A DNA stretch of 33,135 nt from CAIVSN01 sp043778375. Its GTDB lineage: Bacteria > Patescibacteriota > Gracilibacteria > BD1-5 > UBA2023. The stretch is taken from NCBI GenBank assembly GCA_043778375.1, contig JAYWGH010000016.1, positions 1-33,135 of the forward strand, in the 5' to 3' direction. Under the pieces are notes generated by a model. It had not been told where the DNA came from, did no database searches, and saw nothing but the letters and a program-made list of their open reading frames with translations. Position numbers and translations under genes: made by a program. This document shows, in pieces, positions 8,614-15,977 of this stretch. Position 1 is the stretch's first letter, and every line of letters starts with the position of its first letter.

Positions 8614-8868
8614 TCACCCCCGCACTGGCTTCATAACAGTAACTGAAGTAATCCACTCAAGGAGTTCTCTTGGCGCACTTTTTAGTGCCTCAAAGTTTTC
8701 CTGTAGCCAGGCAATAGCTTCAGTACAAATAACTTTTCCATTCAGCATTGCTGCGTGGATTTTTTTGGCTGCAATCAAGGGATTTCCGAGCGCAGATTGC
8801 TCTGCAGAACGGAGGTCGCGGAGTGTGAAAACACCGTCTCCTCGCTGATAGTTTTTCTTCTGTGCCAT
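8614..8868 (-). CDS. Unrecognised 84-residue protein, first gene of a probable imported cassette
   Basis: It starts MAQKKNYQRGDGVFTLRDLR and is preceded by GAAGGAAATGAGAT, one of the few good Shine-Dalgarno sites in the window. A helical C-terminal half reads TEAIAWLQENFEALKSAPRELLEW. It ends at TGA 8614-8616, the only convincing TGA stop here. If the host reads this TGA as Gly, translation continues another 12 codons to TAG at 8578-8580, overlapping the next ATG out of frame. Glycines use GGA, GGT and GGG. It has its own promoter with an operator-like repeat and may belong to a small mobile or regulatory cassette. Function unknown. Confidence 0.62.
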   Translation of the reverse strand: MAQKKNYQRGDGVFTLRDLRSAEQSALGNPLIAAKKIHAAMLNGKVICTEAIAWLQENFEALKSAPRELLEWITSVTVMKPVRG

Positions 8869-8925
8869 ATCTCATTTCCTTCTTTTTTGTTTACACCTTC
8901 AGACGGAATGTCTTCCAGCAAAAAC

Positions 8926-8959
8926 ATATTATTCAGACAATTTTATTGTCAAGTGACAA
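8926..8959 (-). promoter_or_regulatory. Cassette promoter with three operator-like half-sites
   Basis: Minus strand: TTGACA (8947-8952), a 15-bp spacer, then TAATAT (8926-8931). Overlapping it are three half-sites on the plus strand: GACAA (8936-8940), TTGTC (8946-8950) and GACAA (8955-8959). They make two interlocking inverted repeats, one centred on the -35 element. This is a typical layout for repressor binding, but no cognate regulator is identified. Confidence 0.55.
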
Positions 8960-8986
8960 CGCTCTCAAAACAGGAGTAAACTCTCC

Positions 8987-9889
8987 CTAGGAGTTTTTTA
9001 TGAGTTTTGAGATATAAAATCCTTCATAGTTCGCATCTGGGAGTATCGCTACCCCATGCTCATCTGGGACACACTGTGCTCCGAGTACTGTGAGATCTGG
9101 CACTTCCAAACTAAACCCTCGGTGTGTACGAGCAACTGCTGATATAACATCGCGGTTTTCCTCGTGACCGAGAGTACAGGTAGAATATACGAGTACTCCG
9201 CCTGGAGCGAGAAGCTCGAGAGATCTCGCAAGGAGCTTTTTCTGGAGGTCCGACCTACGCAGGAGATTGGCAGGATCGATATATTTCCATGGCTCATCAC
9301 GATCGACAGAAAGTCGCCCCATACCCGAGCACGGTGCATCGAGGAGGATCGCACTAAAAGTCCCAGGCACCAGTCCTGCCATGTAACTCAGGCCCTCTTG
9401 CCTAACGATCACAGTATTGGTCACCCCTTGGAGGACAATATTATGTCTGAGTATATCTGCTCGCACTGGTGACTTCTCAAGTGCTATGATCTCGCCAGTA
9501 TTCGCCATCATCGCCGCCATCTGCGTAGTCTTAGAGCCAGGAGCTGCGCACACATCGAGCACCCGTGCCTGAGCACTCGGGGCGAGTACCTTAGCCGGGA
9601 TCATACTCGAGAGAGACTGGAGATAAACGAGTCCCTCTCGAAAAAGTCGTGACCCCTTAAACGCGTACTCATGCTCTCGTGCAAACTGATACGCTCCCAC
9701 AATACTCGGGACAGGAGTGACTTCAAAGCCCAGGAGTGCTATGGCAGCTGCGAGGTCTTTTTCGCTGATTTTGAGGGTATTTCGACGAAAACTCGATGGA
9801 CGAACCCCCTTAAATCCATGCAATATTTGCGTAGCGATCGCAGGAGAGTAAGATCGGGCGAGAAGTGATTGTACAAAAGAACGAGACAT
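8987..9889 (-). CDS. RNA m5C methyltransferase, RsmB/RsmF (NOL1/NOP2/Sun) family
   Basis: The enzyme transfers a methyl group from S-adenosylmethionine to C5 of a cytosine in rRNA or tRNA. The 300-residue product has the SAM motif I VLDVCAAPGSKT (about 110-121), the helper cysteine in LLDAPCSGMG (Cys187) and the catalytic cysteine in VYSTCTL (Cys238). A short N-terminal RNA-binding part (SLLARSYSPAIATQILHGF) resembles RsmF-type proteins. There is no NusB-like domain, so classical RsmB is unlikely. ATG 9889 is chosen because longer in-frame starts run into the divergent earP-like gene, whose ATG is 28 nt away. It has no in-frame TGA and ends in TAG. Confidence 0.9.
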   Translation of the reverse strand: MSRSFVQSLLARSYSPAIATQILHGFKGVRPSSFRRNTLKISEKDLAAAIALLGFEVTPVPSIVGAYQFAREHEYAFKGSRLFREGLVYLQSLSSMIPAKVLAPSAQARVLDVCAAPGSKTTQMAAMMANTGEIIALEKSPVRADILRHNIVLQGVTNTVIVRQEGLSYMAGLVPGTFSAILLDAPCSGMGRLSVDRDEPWKYIDPANLLRRSDLQKKLLARSLELLAPGGVLVYSTCTLGHEENRDVISAVARTHRGFSLEVPDLTVLGAQCVPDEHGVAILPDANYEGFYISKLIKNS

Positions 9890-9917
9890 ACCCTCATTAC
9901 ACTCAAAAACCCCACAC

Positions 9918-10877
9918 TTGCAAACTATTGTCACCCTCGATTTTCTCGTCCCAATTATTGATAATTTTGGGGATCTCGGATTTGCGCTCGAGCTCGCTCT
10001 CGGACTCACGAGGTGTGACCCCAGTATCCGAGTACGCATTTGGAGCCAGAGTCATGAGCTTTTTGTGCAGATGCTCCCAAATTGCCCCCAGGACATAGAG
10101 TATCACGATCTAGGCGACTATAATCCCGAGATCGAGAGTCCTCTCGCATGTACATTTTTTGGGTACAAACTTGGGCAAGGAGTACACAGTCATAAACGCA
10201 TCCTCCAGTTTGACTACCTACAGTTTGCAGGAGCTCCAGACTCACCCTCGAGCAGGGCTATCACCTCTTTTCATGGGACTCAGTATAGCGATAGAGCGCT
10301 TGATATTACCCATCTCGTCCCAAGTATTGGGAGTGCGGGTGGAGGGATCGTGCCACGCACACTAGCACCCCTATCACCCACTACAGCCGCTGCGCTCACT
10401 AGGGAGAAACTCGCCACTGTATTTGTCTATCCGAGTACCTATACCGCTATAGAGCCCGTCCTGCGAGCGCATCCTGAGTGGCAATTTCTCATACTTGGAC
10501 AAAACACGACCACGAGTAGTATACAGGACGCAAATCTCTCGTTCCTCCCTTTTCTCCCGATTACTGAAGTGCCAGCGCTCTACGCAGAATGTCATCTCAA
10601 CATCGTACGAGGAGAAAATACTCTCGTCACCGCGCTCACGAGTGGTAGACCATTTCTCTGGGATATTTACCAGGAGAGTAATGGCGTACATAGCGCAAAA
10701 ATGCAGGACTTTGTGGACTACTTACCGGGTGACTGCCAGTATCTCGAGGAGTTTATGCGATCACCAGCTCTGACGCTCGAGAGATTGCTTTCTGGAGGTA
10801 CCCCAGGTAGTATACTCGTCCCCCCACTCCCCGACCTCGTCGCTCTCGTCCAATCCTGGATCACCGACTCAAAATAA
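9918..10877 (+). CDS. earP: EarP-like protein (EF-P arginine rhamnosyltransferase family)
   Basis: EarP transfers rhamnose from dTDP-beta-L-rhamnose to an arginine of elongation factor P, enabling relief of polyproline stalls. The 319-residue product shows the family's N-terminal IIDNFGDLG with two Asp (15 and 19) at the positions of the essential pair. A Gly-rich loop SIGSAGGGIVPR (about 136-147) follows. The C-terminal nucleotide-sugar block is LNIVRGENTLVTALTSGRPFLWDIYQ, in which RGED is RGEN and Glu233 is kept. HSAKMQDFVDYLPGD also matches the family. Overall identity to proteobacterial EarP looks low, so another acceptor is possible. It is divergent from the methyltransferase and 4 nt ahead of the DUF2256 gene. 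There is no in-frame TGA. Confidence 0.75.
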   Translation: MQTIVTLDFLVPIIDNFGDLGFALELALGLTRCDPSIRVRIWSQSHELFVQMLPNCPQDIEYHDLGDYNPEIESPLACTFFGYKLGQGVHSHKRILQFDYLQFAGAPDSPSSRAITSFHGTQYSDRALDITHLVPSIGSAGGGIVPRTLAPLSPTTAAALTREKLATVFVYPSTYTAIEPVLRAHPEWQFLILGQNTTTSSIQDANLSFLPFLPITEVPALYAECHLNIVRGENTLVTALTSGRPFLWDIYQESNGVHSAKMQDFVDYLPGDCQYLEEFMRSPALTLERLLSGGTPGSILVPPLPDLVALVQSWITDSK

Positions 10878-10881
10878 CTCT

Positions 10882-11094
10882 ATGAAAAATCCTAAAATAC
10901 TCGATCGTGGCCAGATGAAAGAAGCAAAAATCTGCCCAGTTTGTGGACGACCTTTTACTATACGCAAAAAATGGAAAGACTGCTTTGATCAGGTCATCTA
11001 CTGCTCAGACAAATGTCGTATGCACAAAAAGTCACCCTCAAAAGTATCCCCAAATCTCCTCCCATGCCCCGTATTAAAGTCGAAGAAGTCATAA
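10882..11094 (+). CDS. DUF2256 small zinc-ribbon-like protein
   Basis: The 70-residue product has the compact DUF2256 pattern: ICPVCGRPFTIRKKW, then QVIYCSDKCRMHKK, giving two CxxC/CxxxC cysteine pairs that could hold one zinc. Family members are often encoded next to photolyase or cryptochrome genes, and here a photolyase-like gene converges from the other side 200 bases away. It starts 4 nt after the earP-like gene. The C-terminal tail after residue 50 overlaps the next small gene in another frame. Biochemical role unknown. Confidence 0.78.
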   Translation: MKNPKILDRGQMKEAKICPVCGRPFTIRKKWKDCFDQVIYCSDKCRMHKKSPSKVSPNLLPCPVLKSKKS

Positions 11095-11306
11095 ATATCA
11101 CTCGCTCCAAAGCCTCACCTCACAAGATCGGATCGCGAGGAATCCCTCACCGACTCACGCAAAAAGAGCGCATTATCTTTGAGCGAGCCTGTCGAGAAGG
11201 CGTTTTGCGCGTCCCACTCACAGGCACACGAGAAAATCTCAAAAATGCGTATTGGCTCTACTGCCAAACACAGGGCAAGGAGTATATCGAGGACTCGACT
11301 CCCTAG
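11064..11306 (+). CDS. Unrecognised 80-residue basic protein
   Basis: The frame ends in TAG and encodes MPRIKVEEVINITRSKAS followed by HRLTQKERIIFERACREGVL and a C-terminal LKNAYWLYCQTQGKEYIED. An upstream ATG at 11013 in the same frame would lengthen it by 17 residues and deepen the overlap with the DUF2256 gene. The charged helix-rich sequence with ending aromatic residues looks like a small nucleic-acid-binding or adaptor protein, but I recognise no family. Its stop overlaps the photolyase-like stop in the shared tetranucleotide CTAG. It could be a frameshifted continuation of the DUF2256 protein. Confidence 0.55.
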   Translation: MPRIKVEEVINITRSKASPHKIGSRGIPHRLTQKERIIFERACREGVLRVPLTGTRENLKNAYWLYCQTQGKEYIEDSTP

Positions 11307-12439
11307 ATCTGACGCCAGTTGATGGCTGCAAAGTATCCAAAAAATCTTGGGAAGTACTTAACTCCAAATTTTGGGCTCACACTCGGATAAGGGAGTACGC
11401 AGACGCTTGCTCGACTGTCTGAACCATCGATCGCTTCTCGATATACGGGATTATAGGTCGTCTGGATAGAGAGCTCTCCTCCACTAAATCCACGAATGAG
11501 ACTCGCGAGATCCCCACGCACTACTTGCGCTCAGAGCTGTCGAGCGTACCCGACGATCCACTCTATCCGCGCTGGACTCATCGGATGTCTCGCAAAAAAT
11601 CCCTCATCGAGGACAAGGTACCTGTTCTCGGGCTTTATATCGCGGACGAGCGACTCGGATAGGCTCCATGGAGTGAGTACAACCACCTCCTGACCTGAGA
11701 GGGACTCAAGTCTTGGGTACGCGAGGAGTGAGGTCGCCTCAAGGGATACACTCGCCTCATCAGCAAAAGGGCTCACGCGAGCAGGATCGGTGATACGCGC
11801 CCAGACATCCTCATATGATCCTATGAGCTCTGGGGCTGCAACTCGAGCATATTTCTCGATATTATCACTCGTAAAATAGTACGGCTTTGAGGAAAAAGTC
11901 GAGCTCACCCACTGCCAGGACAGGTGATTGACCCCGAGATCCCCATCGAGAAAGTGGTAGTAGCTCCAGTCAGCGAGCCGCCGCCAATGCAGCTTGCCGA
12001 AGTGGACGAGATAGGCGGCGAGCCACATACGCTCATGGTTGTGGAGGTATCCAGTCTTTTGCATTTTTTGTATGATCGTGTCGAGCCAAACTCGCCCAGT
12101 ATTCCCGAGTGCTACGCTCTCGGGGAGTATGTGCGTCCGAGAAATCCCCGTCTTGTCGTCTTCAAGGTCACTCAAAATATGATCTCCTTGAAACACGAGT
12201 ACTTGGGTAAAATACTCCTTCCAGGTGAGTTCCTTGAGGAGGCTATCTGCCTCGTAGGGAGTATGCCTCGCAAGGAGACTCGCTATAAGCTCAGGAGTGG
12301 TGATAACCCCATGAGTGATGTAGGGCGAGAGACGAGTGACCGCTCAGGAGATAAAATTCCGCGAGTTTGCATACTTGGCGGGTGATACTCACTCAAACTG
12401 AGTGATAAGTTCGTCGTGGGTAAGGTGAGGGAATTGCAT
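11303..12439 (-). CDS. Photolyase/cryptochrome-like protein with the FAD domain first
   Basis: The 378-residue product begins MQFPHLTHDELITQFEG and reads into the photolyase FAD-binding domain. Visible motifs are YANSRNFISGAVTRLSPYITHG, ELTWKEYF, the strongly diagnostic TGYLHNHERMWLAAYLVHF, and HFLDGDLGVNHLSWQWV. The usual N-terminal Rossmann antenna domain is missing. Instead a Rossmann-like C-terminal domain follows (EVVVLTPWSLSESL, RYLVLDEGFF, GAQVVRGD). This matches a known bacterial photolyase-like group with reversed domain order. Three TGA codons are read as Gly, including a conserved Gly in NFISGAVT. The start agrees with that group and lies 13 nt after the upstream stop. Expected roles are UV-lesion repair or light sensing; the substrate is not proven. 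Confidence 0.85.
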
Positions 12440-12452
12440 GCAAAGAGTATAT

Positions 12453-13217
12453 CTATAAATTTCTCGGGTCAATTTTTGGGAATCCACCAAAGTCAAAGCA
12501 GGCCTCCCCCAGAAAATCTCTCGAAATCTCTGAGCTTGGGAAAAAATCAGGTACTTCTCCAATTGTGTATATTTCTGAGTCACCATTTCTTTTTACAAGA
12601 TATCCCATTTGCAGAGCTCACTTAAGAATACTATTTATACGAACAGTTATATATGATCATCTTGAGCTATCTCCATATGGGTAGGATTTCCACTGAGAAG
12701 ATATACAAGCAACTACTTTTGTTGAGACTATTACTATACGCCTTAATCGAAAGGAGTTTGCCATGGCTCCATGTCCGCCTCTTTTTTTTAGTGCCTGTCT
12801 TATCCCCTGTATATTATGTTCAGTGAAAGCATAAAAGCAGTCCTCCATTTCTGCAAATCTCTCGAGTTGATTGTACTTAATCACGAGTTGATTTTCAAGT
12901 GCGGTGGTCTTTACCTCAACCATATAGCCATTTGGTCCATGATTCAACAAAATATCAGGCACTGAGCCCTGAAACTTATCCACTATTGTAACTTCACTAT
13001 TCATCTCGTTTCTCCGAAAAAGCTCAGCCAAGTGATCTTCTGCGAGACTTCCGGTAAAATAGGTCGCACTTTTTGTTGCTAAGACTTTTCTGACTCTGTT
13101 TCCAAACTCATCAACTGTAAAAATGGCTCAACTATCCAGCTTGTATCGTATCTCCCCTGTCTTAGGATCCGTGAGTATGGAGAGGCCACCTGATGGACAA
13201 GAGTTTCTCACGAACAT
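12453..13217 (-). CDS. Predicted PD-(D/E)XK-type nuclease, unknown target
   Basis: Reading three TGA as Gly gives 254 residues ending in TAG. The core has a helix with Glu60 (SLAEDHLAELFRR), then PD at 87-88 in SVPDILLNHG and E-V-K at 101-103 in GYMVEVKTT. This is the expected spacing for a PD-(D/E)XK nuclease site. A conserved-looking segment FYAFTEHNIQGIRQALKKRGG follows. The N-terminus holds a small strand-rich part (ILTDPKTGEIRYKLD) that could bind DNA. It lies inside a leftward operon, 22 nt after the UPF0489 gene and 13 nt before the photolyase-like gene. It could act in repair or restriction. No methyltransferase is nearby, which argues against classical restriction-modification. Confidence 0.65.
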
Positions 13218-13239
13218 AAGTAAAGAATTTATCTTATAC

Positions 13240-14070
13240 TTAAAAAAATACTTTTCTCAAGTATAACAGCGCCCGCTCCTCGTCGATAAAAAATGGGCTC
13301 GTAGCGATCGTTATGTACGCCGCACGCGCAGCGTACCCTCGGATCACCTCACACTTGAGCTCAAAGTCTATGTCGTCCAAGTCGGGTGCAAAGATATCGA
13401 GGTCGAGATTGAGAATGAGATTTGCTGGTTTTAGATCGTTTGCGCTCGCCCTCAGTGCATCACGAGCAAGTTCAAGCTCGCTCTCCCCTTCTATTCGTAT
13501 CATCTCGCCGATGAGTCCAGCCTGGACCGCGGGCACGATGTAGTTGCCAACATTACAGGCGAGATTGGTAAAACTCGCCATATACGAGAGATCTCGGAGT
13601 TTTGTAGGATCGATAGTATACTCATTGGGCCAAAGGTCCGAGTGCATATCAATATGCACGAGAGTTACACCTTCACTCACGAACCCTTGCTCGAGAGCTT
13701 TCGCCCAAAAAAATAAAGCGTGATTATGATTATCAAAAATAGCGGTAGGGATGCTTCTCTTCCAAGGACTAATATCACCGGTCACGAGATTGTTACGAAA
13801 TACGAGCCCAATAGTATCATCATGGGTGACAGATAGCTCTGTCTCTACAAAATACTCAAGTCCCTTCCCTGATACTACTCGCTCACCATCAAATGCGATA
13901 AATGCATTGCGACCCGAGAGTACCACGTCCGAGAGAGTCCCGCGCATACGAGGAGCAACAGTAATACTCGCGTCTATTGGTATTAGGGCTCAATTCCCTG
14001 TATCCACGCTTGTGAGCGTCTCAGGCTTTTGATACCAAGATCTCGTATCAGTTGTCTGCCAATACCCCAT
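13240..14070 (-). CDS. UPF0489 family protein
   Basis: The 276-residue product shows the UPF0489 motifs IFDNHNHALFFWAKA, TLVHIDMHSDLW and LDLDIFAPDLDDIDF. The conserved His/Asp clusters suggest a metal-dependent hydrolase of the arginase/deacetylase kind, although the family's reaction is not known. One TGA (in TGNGALIP) is read as Gly, and with it the frame reaches ATG 14070. That ATG lies 1 nt after the stop of the kinase-like gene (TAG-T-ATG). A standard-code reading would start late, near 13947. It is the second gene of a four-gene leftward operon. Confidence 0.82.
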
Positions 14071-14071
14071 A

Positions 14072-14683
14072 CTAGTATCCAAGAAACTTTTTGCGCGCTA
14101 TAAAGTATGTCTCTGGAGCAGGCAGTGGTGAATAAGGTCCAGCAGAAGCCCACGTATCTATAGCAGTAATTGCTTCAGAAAGTACCTCCTGACTCGAGAG
14201 ATTATCTGTATCGATCACGAGATCATACTGACCGAGATCATACAGATCAACTCAGTAATACTGTTGATACCGCTGGCTATCAATATATCTCCGTTTGTGA
14301 ATAGCTTCACACGCCTCTGAGATACTAGTAAATTTTTCGTGTGTACGGTTCTCAGAAAATATTCTCTGGGCAGATACCTCCAAGGAAGCGTTGAGAAAAA
14401 TAGAAAAACCATGCGGAATAACGAGAAACGGGAGTCTTCCATCTATACAAAATGTGTCTTTTTCGAGCCCAAGTGTCCGAGCTCGTTCTTCTACTAAAAA
14501 ATCTACCTCCCCACCATCACTTTCTGCAAGTATTCAGAGTTGAGCAAGTGTCAATCCACGTTCTAGAGCAATTTGCCGAAAAAAATCTCAGCTAGAATAC
14601 TTCTCGAGCTGATAATGGTTCGCGATATTCCTCCCAAGGGTGCTCTTTCCTGCGCCATTATGCCCTGCTATTGTAATGATCAT
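14072..14683 (-). CDS. Cytidylate-kinase-like P-loop kinase (archaeal Cmk type)
   Basis: The 203-residue product starts MIITIAGHNGAGKSTLGRNIA, with a Walker A GHNGAGKS at 7-14. It continues with SSGDFFRQIALERGL, the (d)NMP-binding segment of archaeal-type (d)CMP kinases, in which the conserved Gly is a TGA codon. Later come CIDGRLPFLV and an Arg-rich lid (KRRYIDSQRYQQYY). Three TGA codons are used in total, so no standard-code frame recovers it. Expected activity is transfer of phosphate from ATP to CMP/dCMP; related families phosphorylate other small molecules. It is the promoter-proximal gene of the operon and ends in TAG. Confidence 0.82.
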
Positions 14684-14704
14684 ATCTATAAAAATATTTG
14701 GTCG

Positions 14705-14732
14705 AGAATAGAGAGAAGTGCCAAGTTTGCAA
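14705..14732 (-). promoter_or_regulatory. Promoter of the kinase/UPF0489/nuclease/photolyase operon
   Basis: Minus strand TTGCAA (14727-14732), a 16-bp spacer and TATTCT (14705-14710), 21 nt ahead of the ATG at 14683. It matches the other promoters in the window in spacing and distance, but both hexamers are imperfect. Confidence 0.5.
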
Positions 14733-14870
14733 GGTGAGAGTGATCTCGCCACCTAGTTTGACATATATTCATACACCTATAAGCGTATGTCTCTTCAAAC
14801 TATAACCGTCTATAAACATATAAATACTTTGAATATATGACTTTTCACCCCCATTGACTACACTCGAGAT

Positions 14871-15902
14871 ATGCAGCAAGTTTTTGAATACGCAGCACTC
14901 CTCGAATGGCACAAGGCAAATGGGCGACATTCTCTCCCATGGAGAGCTTTTGCGCATTTGGACACTGCTGCGAGAGTATATAGGGTATGGCTCGCAGAGA
15001 TCCTCCTCCAACAAACTCAAGCAGAGCGCGTGGTCGAATACTATCAGCGCATGCTCGAGCGATACCCTACTCTTGAGTCTCTCGCAGATACGAGCTACGA
15101 AGAATTTTTTGTATACTATCAAGGGCTCGGTTACTACTCGCGCGCTCGCAACCTCCTCGCTTGCGCTCGTACGGTCGTGCGAGAGTATGGCGGAGTATTC
15201 CCGAGTGAGACCCGCGCGCTCGTGGGACTCCCGGGGATAGGACCGTATACCGCCGAGGCGATCAGAGCTTTTGGGTACGATATCCCCACTCTCTCGATCG
15301 ACACCAATCTCGAAAAGATCTTTCGTAGGTACTATCATGGATCTCGCTACACACCCCTCACCAAGGCTGAGCAAGCGAGCATCCTCGAGGACTATCTCAC
15401 GCTCGAGGGAGTGAGTGCACGAGAGGTTAATGCTGCACTCATGGACCTCGGCGCTCTCTGGAGCAAAAACTCCCTCTCGCAAATAGACTGGGACGCGAGC
15501 CCATTTACCTACTGCGAGTTCACTCGTACCCGAGGAGCGCAGGAGATTGCGCCAGTCAAAGTGCGCTCGTATTTTCCGGTACTTGATGCGCAGACTCTAG
15601 TGATCATCCACCGAGATCACCGAGAGTATTACTCGTCGGAGTCCTGAGTATTTGCCCCATTTATGCTCGCACCCATGAGCAGTCTCGCAGTCACACCCCT
15701 GGATACCAGACACTTTGTGCAGGAGTATTTTAGAGATCGCTACGGACTCGAGCTCTCCGTACGCCCTCCTCGCAAGCAGGGATACAGAGCAGGGGTACCA
15801 ACTCAGATCGTATTTGCACAAATCCAGTCAGGAGCACACGACTGGAGAGCATATAGCAAAGTGGATGCTCAAATACCTAAGCTTCTCGGACAGATAGATT
15901 AA
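14871..15902 (+). CDS. mutY: A/G-specific adenine DNA glycosylase MutY, lacking the Fe-S cysteines
   Basis: MutY removes adenine mispaired with 8-oxoguanine. The 343-residue product has the helix-hairpin-helix domain: LPWR (22-25), LAEILLQQTQ with catalytic Glu43, GLGYYSRARNLL, the hairpin GLPGIGPYTAEAI (119-131) and IDTNLEKIFRR with catalytic Asp144. The C-X6-C-X2-C-X5-C loop for a 4Fe-4S cluster should follow about residue 195, but only one cysteine (TYCEF) is present there. One TGA (SESGVFAP) is read as Gly and opens the C-terminal lesion-recognition part. That part ends RAYSKVDAQIPKLL before TAA. Confidence 0.9.
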
Positions 15903-15977
15903 GCGGAACTCACCCCCAATACTTAGACTCCCGGACACCCAAACACCCAGGCAACCAAACACTGGAATTAATAGGGG

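Noticed and set aside
8987..9889. Classical RsmB
   Set aside because: The methyltransferase lacks the N-terminal NusB-like RNA-binding domain of RsmB; RsmF/NSUN-like naming is safer.
12453..12589. Longer photolyase-like start at 12586
   Set aside because: It overlaps the nuclease-like gene by 134 bases, and family proteins begin at the MQFP position (12439).
12657..13217. Restriction-modification system
   Set aside because: A PD-(D/E)XK-like core is present, but there is no DNA methyltransferase in the operon or nearby.
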